Assembly: GCA_951640165.1 (NCBI GenBank)
Contig: OX621255.1
Coordinates: forward strand, 27,626,001-27,690,000
Length of the DNA: 64,000 bases
Direction: 5' to 3'
Source of the DNA: Pseudoips prasinana
Taxonomy: Eukaryota > Arthropoda > Insecta > Lepidoptera > Nolidae
Every line of letters starts with the position of its first letter. The first letter of the stretch is position 1. Below, in pieces: positions 55,871-64,000 of this stretch. Made by a program: the position numbers and the translations under genes. Below the pieces are notes generated by a model. That model was not told the origin of the DNA. It searched no databases and saw nothing but the letters and a program-made list of their open reading frames with translations.

Positions 55871-56187
55871 ATATACATATAATAAAATCGTAGGAAAGTC
55901 AAAACTGTACATTGAATATGTTTTAAAAAGGATACTTGGGGCGTGATCCACAATCTATATCGAAGCCAAAAATATAGTTTTTAGAATTTTTGTCTGTGTC
56001 TGTTTGTCTGTATGTATGTCCGGGCTAAACTCAAAAAGTACTGCTTGGATTTACTTTAAATTTTGCATGAATATTACTAAGAGGTCGGGTCAACATATAG
56101 ACTACATTTTATCACGCTATCACCTACGGGGGAGGAGCTGTGATATTTATAAAGTTTAACGCGGGTAAAACTGCGGGGCACAGCTAG
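55871..56187 (+). mobile_element. Hel-2 non-autonomous Helitron
   Basis: Close to the 53070 copy; the initial TC is lost and the hairpin has one change (CTGCGG). Confidence 0.75.
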
Positions 56188-56329
56188 TAAGAAATAATTT
56201 GGAAGCGGAACGACTGCAGAGGGAAATCGGTCAGATAGTACAGTGGAGCGATATTAACAATCTGTATTTTGATGCAGATTAATTTAGAGTAATGAGTAAC
56301 AACAGAGCCAGGGCTCTATTGCGTTATAA

Positions 56330-56765
56330 GATGGCTGTTGAGTTGCCTTTGCGCTTTAACTGTACTTACGACTTGGCGAGTTGAGATGGTAACTGAATTA
56401 ACGTTTCATAAATCTGCAGTCGTCTGCAGCAAATCATTTAGGAAATTAGGTTTTATTTTAAGATATTGTAAGGATTTCGATTATATTTTAGTCATATGGT
56501 GCTTATATAATGCCCTAGTTTGGAGCCATCTTGAATCGACAGTCATTATTTGGAATCCATATGAGGCGTAATATAGTATAATGGTGGAGAAAAGAGTAGA
56601 GTCCATGGATTTAGAATCATGTAAACAAACTAAAGAAATTCTACTATCTGTAAACAAACAACTATCGCGCTGTCGACTACACCTGAAAAGAAAGGATCTA
56701 CGTATGGCGATACGAACAATTATCGGGCACGGTCAAAATTACAAAAATATTACAAAAATATAACG
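56330..56765 (+). mobile_element. LINE coding remnants, two pieces
   Basis: Frame 56338-56571 carries RKLGFILRYCKDF and LYNALVWSHLESTVIIWNPYE, the region after the reverse transcriptase of jockey-group LINEs. A stop follows. The frame from 56581 has CKQTKEILLSVNKQLSR and LRMAIRTIIGHG, resembling an RNase H end as at 15024-15275. These segments may be joined from different elements. Confidence 0.6.
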
Positions 56766-57589
56766 ATTTTAATCCCACATAAGAAACCTAAACTAAAAAA
56801 ACTTGAGAGGTGTCAAGGGACACCCGGATGGAACGAAGTTATTTCTTATTATGTACAAAAAACCTGTATACACTCATCAAAAATAATCGTCGCGACACCA
56901 CACTGTTCAATGCGAAATAGAAATGAAAATATCTGGCTTGCTTTCTATAAGAGAGAGAGAGAGAGAGACAGACAGAGAAACATGCGCACTCCGCACAGCT
57001 GCAAAAAGTGTCGTGACAACTTTTCGTAAGATTTTTTTCCGCCTAGCCCCCTTTCACAACGCGCGATAAGGAACTTCGTTCCAACAATACGCAAAATGGA
57101 ACGATAATGACATAATTATAATGCTTATTTGTTCACACAAGGGTGACGAATTCTGATGGAAATAACTAACTAACCCTACGAAAGAAACCGAAACTCATAC
57201 AAATATTTGAAAAATGGAACGATTTCAATATTATAATTTTCCAAACCCCAAATTCCATTTTGTAGAATTACCTATTCAAAATGTGTTGCATTGCGGTTTG
57301 GAACAAAGTTATGTACAGGTAACAATTCTGTATACGGGTTCCGCATGAAGTTTCCGTGCGTCCCGATTTGTCAGTTTTAACAAATTTGTTTGCAGTGTTG
57401 AGACAAAGTAGCATGTTGAAATATTCAGAACAGTTCGCCTGGAAAATCGTGTTAAATGCGAGGGTACACTGAATAAACAACCAAATATTTAGCTAAAAAT
57501 ATAATGCAAGTGACAACCACATTAGGGAAACCCGGCCATTCGAAACAAAAATCTAAAACGGTCAGGCATAGGCGACTGTCTAGCCGTTT
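56766..57589. other. stretch without recognised genes
   Basis: A phrase GAGGTGTCAAGGGACACCCG (56810-56829) with an internal inverted repeat, and an AGAG run at 56951-56968. No gene supported. Confidence 0.35.
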
Positions 57590-57781
57590 AATGCATCATC
57601 ATCATCATAACAGTCGAAAGACGTCCACTGGTGTACAAAAGCCTCCCCCAAAGATCTTCACAATTGCCGGTCTTGCGCTATTCGCATCCAGCAGTTTCCA
57701 GCGATCCGCACAAGATCATCGGTCCAACTTGTAGGGGGCCCACCCACGCTGCGTCTTCCGGTTCGTGGTCACCACTCGTGA
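57590..57781 (-). repeat. RTE-end fragment
   Basis: Same order as 54283-54470: ATCATC run, GTCGAAAGACGTCCACTGG, TCATCGGTCCAACTTGTAGG. Confidence 0.7.
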
Positions 57782-58059
57782 GCCGTATAATTACTGAAAA
57801 AAATATATAATTCTGTAGGAGGAAATTGGAGAATTAAATTTTACTATACTCGTAGATTGCTTTTCCACATATATGGCCAGTCCCGGTTATAAGGATTTCT
57901 CTTACTACTGGAACAAGTTAAACTTTTATTTTGCTTTTTCTGGCAATTTTTTTTTATCACGGAGGACATTACAAAAAACTCCAGAGGCTACAAAATGTTG
58001 TAATTCGATTGATTTTTGTGTTGCGTAAATATGATCCATTCACGAAATATGCCTCAACT

Positions 58060-58395
58060 TTAAGTTAAGGGTGGCTAAACGCATATTTTTCTGTGAACTC
58101 CAGAACGGCAGGCGGAAACAGGGTGGCCAGTTCTTACGATATAAAGATGTTCAGAAAAGACACATGAAGAGGTGCATTATTAATCCCCAAAATGGGAGGA
58201 AAAGGCTGCTGAGGAAAGTGCCGCCCCGAGTGGAGGCGTTTGGTAAACAAAAAGGTTCATGACTTTGAAGAGCAGAGAAAATCCGAGCTGACTAAACCAC
58301 CAGCAGTCATATTTTACAACTATGTCGGCGGTGTCCTCACGTGCAGCCAATTTTTGCGCACGTTCACTCACAAGATTTGATACTGTAGTCATCTA
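58060..58395 (+). mobile_element. decayed LINE C-terminus
   Basis: The plus strand encodes [16 protein letters not shown] and, after frame breaks, VGGVLTCSQFLRTFTHKI, a degenerate counterpart of the RFKDxxKRD...CxxCGxxCxSRIGLxSH module at 20792-21148. The zinc ligands are largely lost. 5' and 3' limits uncertain. Confidence 0.5.
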
Positions 58396-58636
58396 AGGGC
58401 ACATGTGAGAAATGATCACCCTAGCTCCTTAACTAATCAGTAGCAGTCACCATAGCCGAAATCGGTTGGGAAGAATACACACACACATGCCTCAACTTTA
58501 GTTCTGATCCATGCAACGGATGCCTGGAAGAAATCCCACCTAGGGATAAGGCCGCCAATTTAAAAATTGCTTGCTACTATATAATGAATACAATTCAGTT
58601 ACGAATAAACTAAACATCATCATCATTCATCGAGGC

Positions 58637-58890
58637 GTTCATAGCTAGATGCTCTCACTGGTCCGTAAGTGATCGGCGAGGTTAAGCAACTATGCTCACG
58701 GTCAGTCCATAGATGGGTGACCGCCAAAGTGGTTCAATTTCTGAGCGTCTCCGTGCTTCGGAGGGCACGTTAAGCTGTCGGTCCCGGTTGTAGCCATTAG
58801 GCAACAGTCGTTAAGCCATGTCAGAGGCCTGCTGGGGCGGCTTGAAGAACTCTGACACCAGGGTTACTACTGCCCATACGATAAGATAAG
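58637..58890 (+). mobile_element. SINE-5S copy (best 5S match)
   Basis: GTAAGTGATCGGCGAGGTTA, then AGCAAC, and GTCAGTCCATAGATGGGTGA, then CCGCC, reproduce the 5S rRNA internal promoter region in order (58665-58725). Body and CCCATACGATAAGATAAGAT end follow. Confidence 0.85.
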
Positions 58891-58897
58891 ATGAAGA

Positions 58898-59227
58898 TCA
58901 TCATCATTTATTAGCCGAAAAATGCTGGACAAAGGCATCCCCCAAAGATTTCCATAACTGCCGGTTTCACGCTGCCCGCATCCAACGGCATCCCGCAACT
59001 CTTATAAGACTGCTGATCCAGCCCATGCTGCGTCTTCCGGTTTGTGCTCACCACTCGAGAACCTTTCTGCCTCAGAGCCGGTAATTTCTACGAACTATGT
59101 GCCTCACCCACTACCACTTCAGTTTGGAAATTCTTCGGACTATGTTGGTTACTTTAGTTCGCCTGCTGATTTCGACATTTCTGATACGATCACCCAGAGA
59201 TACTCTGAGCATGGCCTTCTTCATTAA
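58898..59227 (-). mobile_element. RTE-end with coding remnant
   Basis: Relative of 54206-54640 with several changes; ATCATCATTTATTAGCCG, TGCGTCTTCCGGTTTGTGC and GACATTTCTGATACGATC are in the expected order. Confidence 0.65.
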
Positions 59228-59365
59228 TTCTTTATCATTCGATGAGATTGAGCCTTCTTATGAGGCCCATAGTTAGTCACCACGTCTCTGTTCCTTAAGT
59301 CATCACTGGCAACATACACTGATCTAAAAATAACTAAACAGAACTATAATATTTAAAAGTTAAAG

Positions 59366-59642
59366 TATAGTGTTAATTCCGCTAATTATCAGTTTAATTA
59401 AGCCGGGATGCAATATGCACCGCCAAGGGATGCTAACTCATCGAGTGCTCGAATGCGACAAGCATTCGAGCACGAGTTAGCATCCCTTGAGAATGGTCCG
59501 TGGAGGAGTGAAACACATGTTGTATCATACCAGCGCATGAAATTTGTATGTTTATATTGTCCTTCTTGCAAGTGCATATATTTTGCAGCGCATATTGCAT
59601 GCCGGTTTGATTAACTGATAATTAGCGGAGTTGACATTATAT
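59366..59642. mobile_element. MITE with ~60-bp inverted ends and inner hairpin
   Basis: Ends CCGCTAATTATCAGTTTAAT and its inverse, extending outwards as TATAGTGTTAATT against TATAATGTCAACT. Inside, an imperfect hairpin (AAGGGATGCTAACTC at 59426 with GAGTTAGCATCCCTT ending about 59489). No transposase. Target duplication not resolved. Confidence 0.7.
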
Positions 59643-59994
59643 ATTAACTTTGTATTTTGAATGTTATGGATTTTGCCAAATTAACGTTTGAGTCTAATAC
59701 ATAACTATAGTACCCATAATTTATAATACAATTCATTCAAGTAAACAAACATTAATTCAAAGAATGAGTCTCGACAAAAATTAATTTACTTTTCCAACTA
59801 CCGATCTCTAAAAATATATCCTATAATATGAATAACTTCTGAAGAAATGGCACGCAACGCTTCATGCAAAACCAACACGTTTGTCACGTTTCACATCGTC
59901 GCACAAACCAACGTTTCAAAAAAAAAAAACGATCGTATCGGTAGCACCACCGATCCATTTATATTAGCATTTATATACCTAGTAATACCTGGCA

Positions 59995-60200
59995 TGAGTG
60001 AATGGTATAACCGGAAGGGGAAGATCTCTTAGAAGATTCTCTGACCAAATAAGAGATGTTTTCAAGAAAGGCCTGGACAGAAGTACCCTAAACCGAGACT
60101 GTATGAAAAATATTTTGGCAATAAACGATGCAAAAGAGGTATGCAGAGAAATGGAGAAATCTGTTTTCTCTGACTTCTCCTCTGGGAAACAGGCGTGAGG
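59995..60200 (+). mobile_element. LINE coding end, single-copy relative of the satellite
   Basis: The plus strand encodes RRFSDQIRDVFKKGLDRSTL then CMKNILAINDAKEVCREME, an open C-terminal piece of a LINE-like protein. The 164-bp array at 38384-40295 is made of the same sequence on the opposite strand. Confidence 0.7.
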
Positions 60201-60264
60201 CTATATATGTAAAGTATGCTTGCAAGTTAATCACTTCCGCCGAGAGAATTAATTCCGACTTGGA

Positions 60265-60788
60265 ATATATTTATCATTGTTGGTTTAGCGGTAGAGTTTT
60301 CAACCGCAATAATGAGGTCCTGGGTTCAAATATGGGTCAAGCCCGAAAATTATTTTTAGGACGTTTTTGTACAGGAAAAGTTCTCAGAATCGGCCCTAAG
60401 TCTAGATGTTGGCGATATTTGTACCCCCGTCCCTCGTAGAGTACGTAAAGCCATCGGTCCTCTACCTGACCTCTTTTCGGTTGTGTTGCTAGCTGTCCCA
60501 AAAGATCGTCAGTGTGATAGAATAGAAGTGTGTCCCTGTTTTTGTTAATATGTCCCACGTAAATGGCAAGTCTCCATTTAGACTGGCCGCCATTCGACCA
60601 GGAAAACATTAATGTTTTTAAACTTTTGCAATTTGTACACATTTTTATATACTGTGGACACAGGTCTCATCGCTATAAAGATTTAGGTGACCACGGCTGG
60701 TACAATCCATGCCGAAACGTTGGGTAACCAAGGTAATGATTTACCTAAATCTTTATCGCGATGAGACCCGTGTCCACAGGAAAACATT
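60265..60788 (+). mobile_element. SINE-B copy with an inserted inverted-repeat element
   Basis: tRNA-like head GTTGGTTTAGCGGTAGAG and GGTTCAAATATGGG, body to CAGGAAAACATT (60599-60610). The same 12 bp recur at 60777-60788, after a ~166-bp insert. Confidence 0.75.
60653..60778. repeat. 36-bp inverted repeat within the insert
   Basis: Arms 60653-60688 and 60743-60778 (TGTGGACACAGGTCTCATCG...) with two mismatches around a 54-bp centre containing GCCGAAACGTTGGGTAA. Confidence 0.85.
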
Positions 60789-61364
60789 ATTATATTTACC
60801 AAAGCATTTTATATTTAACATTAAATAGTCTGCCCTAAATAATAAATACATTTTTACAGTTTTGAACCTATCTTTTCAATGGACGTTTGCAGTTTATTTT
60901 ACGTATGGTAGCTAGCCGCAATAGGACTGCGATCTGCCCCAATAGAAGTAGAAATGGAAACTCAAGGAAGAATGGTATTTTTTACCTATCGATTAAAAAA
61001 TAATTATGAAAATCAATTTAAAAACAAGGAAAATATCGCGTAACATTCATACAAAATACAAACATCTTGAGTATTGATAACTTCCTTCTTTTGAAGCGGC
61101 TAGCAAAGGTTTAAAATTAATCTGAATAATCAAAAGCTCAGCACACAAGCTTAGGACCCACTTGATGATAACTCACCGTAGCCTATGGATGCTAACCAAA
61201 TGTATCACTTTTTTTAATGCTGCAGTTTAATGCGAAAACCATGGTAAGAAATTAATTCCACAGCCTCAATACATGGGACGAAATTTTGCTGAAATCTTAC
61301 GAGGTCAAAAAGGTTTCAGGATATGCAGACAAATGTCCTGCTGATAGCGAGTCGTAAAATTCTT
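60789..61364. other. AT-rich stretch without recognised features
   Basis: No supported gene or repeat. Confidence 0.4.
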
Positions 61365-61520
61365 TTTCGTGCTTTGAAGGGCACGTTAAGACGTTAAGCT
61401 GTCAATAAACCTTTAGCTATGTTTGAGGCGAATAGCTCTAGCAGCCGTTAAACCATGTATGGTGCTGACTGGGCGGATTAAATAATTTTAATATCAGGGT
61501 AACCAGTCACCTTACTATGA
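61365..61520 (+). repeat. SINE-5S 3' fragment, diverged
   Basis: GTGCTTTGAAGGGCACGTTA and GACTGGGCGGATTAAATAAT mark the body; the 5S-like head is absent. Confidence 0.5.
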
Positions 61521-61662
61521 AATAATCAAATAATTTTTAATAATAAAAATATTCTGGGACACCATTTACACACGGCCATCTGATCCCAAACTAAGCAGAG
61601 CTTGTACTATAGAAACCAGATAACTGATATACTACATATACTTCTTTTCTTTTATAAATACA

Positions 61663-63657
61663 CTAGCTTTTGCCCGCGACTTCGTTCGCGTGGAATAGTG
61701 TCTTCCGGCAGATTTTTGGTTTTACCCACATAGTTCCCGATCTCGCGGGATCTCTTCAAAAATGAAATGTGGAAGATATTCTAGGGAACTCTTCAAAAAT
61801 CAACATAATGAGCTCTGCGTTTGAATTGAAGATATGTATACTCACTTAGGGCATTAAAGCCGTTATTGCCGATCGAAAAAGGCGAAAATGTTATTTTTCC
61901 CTTATTTTCAAAATATTATTTTGATTTGCCATTTCAGAAAAAAATACTGTTTCTCCCTTGACAAATTTTCTATTATTTTAGGCTTCAAACATTATTAAAG
62001 TTTCTTACACCAAGACATTTCTGTATACCACGTTTTGAGTTTTGCCATCCTTTGCAAAAATATATAGGTCTTGTTGTTTTGACACTCTTGAGCACGCAAC
62101 GTAGAGTTGTCCATGGGAGAAACAGGCTTTTTCAAGATGTACCCCCGCAACTTTAAGCGTTTGCCCTTGGGCTTTATTTATGGTCATTGCAAACGCAGTT
62201 TTCAGCGGAAACTAAACTCTTTTGAATTGGAATGGCAAATCAGTTGGAATGATGGGAATGCGGGGAATAATTACAGTTTCGCCTTTTGCCATTCCAGTCA
62301 TAATAACGGCGTTAATGACATTCCGTCCTAAATAGGTTACTTGTAACCATGTGCCGTTACATAGCCTTGGTGGATCTAGGTTTCTCAAAAGCATCACAGG
62401 AACTCCAACTTTCTGCCTCAACTTGTGAGAAGGCACTCTTGATAACTCTAAGGAGTTGAGAAACTCTGTTGGGTAAGATGTCACTTGCTCGGTATCCACG
62501 ACGTTATCTACTGATAGATACTCGATGATATCTCCCTCTACGTCAGACATAATTTGGTCATTTATCCGGCCTACTATTTCATTTGTTGGCGCCAATATCG
62601 CCCTTTCGCATAACCATTCCCGATTTTCGATATTAGCGCGTAAATCCGGATAGACACTATTTTTGAAATTGTATGTGCTATCCACAATTTGGCATCATTC
62701 GCTGCTCAGCGTGATCATACTCTCGGAGTCGGTAGGCATACGATCCTCGCCGATCTTCAGAAGAGCAGCAGCATACTGCCCGGCTTGACAATCATTATGG
62801 AGTAATACTCGCATATTCGTCGACAGTACAACCATAGCACAGATGCTTTTAAACAGGCATTGATTTCATCTGCCGGTGTGCCCCTTGCTATAACCGGCAG
62901 GGTATGCCGGAAGTCACCGGCCAATAGAACCACCATTCCTCCCATAATACCTTGATTGTTTTTTATGTCTTTCATCGTGTGACGAAGTGCTTCGATTGCT
63001 CTTTTATGGGACATCGTACATACATCCCAAACCAGCAGTTTACATTGTTGCAACATTCTTCCACGCTCACTACTTTTACTTATGTTACAAACTGTCATTT
63101 CCTCCCAACGCCATCTATCGAGCATAGTGACAACTCGGATTATTTATCTATACTCCGTTCGGGCATTTTCTTTGTGCTAAAAGTTTTATTATATTGATAT
63201 TATTTTTTTCATACCTTTTTACTATTTATTTACTTTTTTCCGATGAATTAAAACAATAACATGAACCGAACTCGTGTAACGATCGACACCATTGCGCGAT
63301 CACCAACTTGACATAGTATAGTACTAATAGAATTATCTATACTCCGTTAGAGCATTTTCTTTCTACTAAAAGTTGTATTATATTATATTTTCATACCTTT
63401 TTACTATTTATTTACATTTTTCCGATGAATTTTCAGTACGGAATTGATGCCGACTCTTGACCAATAGATGGCGCTGTATGTCCGGAATAAATTTTATTTT
63501 TTATTTTATTTTTGTAATTAAAACTATCCTATGTCCTTTCTCAAGTTCCAAACTATGTCTGTACCGAATTTCACACAAATCGGTTCAGTAGTTTAGGCGT
63601 GAAGCAAAGACAGACAGACAGACAGAGTTACTTTCGCATTTATAATATTAGTTTGGA
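61663..63657 (-). mobile_element. Hel-1 Helitron with helicase remnants
   Basis: Minus strand: starts TCCAAACTAATATTATAAAT at 63657 and ends CGCGAACGAAGTCGCGG hairpin, then CAAAAGCTAG, at 61663. Inserted between A and T of a SINE-D without target duplication. Carries a broken Pif1-type helicase (62005-63125). The Rep domain is missing. Confidence 0.9.
62005..63125 (-). pseudogene. Pif1-like helicase remnant of a Helitron
   Basis: Three minus-strand segments in order. 63125-62757 covers the Walker B region (LLVWDVCTMSHKRAIEAL, where DE is expected) and LLAGDFRHTLPVIARGT. 62685-62212 holds the middle with LAPTNEIVGRIND, VPVMLLRNLDPPRLCNGT. 62187-62005 holds the C-terminal MTINKAQGQTL and GQLYVACSRV. 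Frame breaks separate them. The Walker A loop and the whole Rep domain are missing. Helitron RepHel proteins are much longer, usually above 1,000 residues. The change of the Walker B Glu to Val and the frame breaks rule out activity. Confidence 0.85.
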
Positions 63658-64000
63658 TATGTATGTACTTATATAGATAAATTACACCCAGACTCATGGA
63701 CAAACAGACATTTTCATGCACACACATATCTGTCCTGGGTGGGAATCGAAACCACGATCTCCAGCGTGAAAAGCAAGTATCTACCAACCACGCCAACAGG
63801 CCCGTCAATTTATTTATCACAAGCGTATTTATCGTCCATAAAATAATACTTTCCGGAGACTACTAATTAATTTATAACGCCAATTTTGTTGTAAAATACC
63901 GATACTGTTATCATGGCCAATGAATAAATGGCCAAGATTCAATGAAACGACAGTCAGGGCCTCTACCGGCTAAGTCGCCGAACATCGATTTCCTAAATGG

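Larger units (their letters stand above)
61550..63815 (-). mobile_element. SINE-D copy split by a Helitron
   Basis: Tail 61550-61662 ends TTATAAATACA and head 63658-63815 begins TATGTATGTACTTATATAG. Together they restore the SINE-D body (compare 35960-36060). Confidence 0.85.

Noticed and set aside
57504..57734. His-rich protein
   Set aside because: The His run is the ATCATC tail of an RTE-end read in another frame.
60640..60790. Hammerhead ribozyme around CCGAAACGTTGG
   Set aside because: A GAAAC core word is present, but no CUGAUGAG partner lies at the needed distance on either strand.

Overview
This window looks like a transposon-dense, AT-rich intergenic stretch of an insect nuclear genome, most probably a moth or butterfly. 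The grounds are the tRNA-headed SINEs with ATT-repeat tails, the Helitron ends reading CTAGCTGTGCCCCGCGG or CTAGCTTTTGCCCGCGA, and the RTE/CR1/jockey-like LINE ends and BEL/Pao remnant, all of which I associate with Lepidoptera. I see no conserved single-copy host gene, rRNA gene, free tRNA gene or CRISPR array. The species cannot be named from this sequence.

The one gene that looks intact is a spliced DDE-transposase-like gene at 10456-13821 (+), three exons and 828 aa by my splice model. Its N-terminus holds two zinc-ribbon-like CxxC...CxxC units, each split by a phase-0 intron at the same place. A DDE_Tnp_4-type catalytic core with all three acidic residues and a SWIM-like C-terminal finger follow. 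Its last ~28 codons lie in a ~470-bp repeat that recurs at 15852-16330.

Names used below. SINE-A and SINE-D have different tRNA-like heads but nearly the same 3' tail; SINE-B and SINE-C are other tRNA-headed families; SINE-5S carries a 5S rRNA-like head. Hel-1 to Hel-5 are Helitron families, each starting TC, ending hairpin+CTAG and inserted between A and T; at least 15 copies are present. MITE-P is a ~140-bp palindromic mariner-like MITE (five copies). MITE-Q has ACAACATGTAAC termini. RTE-end and LINE-U are recurrent non-LTR 3' ends.

Layout: 0.2-8.5 kb is a patchwork of SINEs, Helitrons and LINE tails. 8.5-10.4 kb is AT-rich with little recognisable. 10.4-16.3 kb holds the transposase gene and the repeat mosaic. 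16.8-25.9 kb is rich in Helitrons and includes a head-to-tail dimer whose empty site is preserved in a neighbouring duplicate. 31.1-34.2 kb holds two 5'-truncated LINEs. 38.4-40.3 kb is a 164-bp tandem array whose unit matches the 3' coding end of a LINE. 42.09-45.99 kb is an internally deleted BEL/Pao element with near-identical LTRs and a 5-bp target duplication. 46-61 kb is nested SINE/LINE/MITE. 61.66-63.66 kb is a Helitron with Pif1-type helicase remnants that splits a SINE-D copy.

The genes do not form a host pathway. What the window shows well is insertion history: several elements interrupt others at exact sites, so relative ages and true ends can be read directly.
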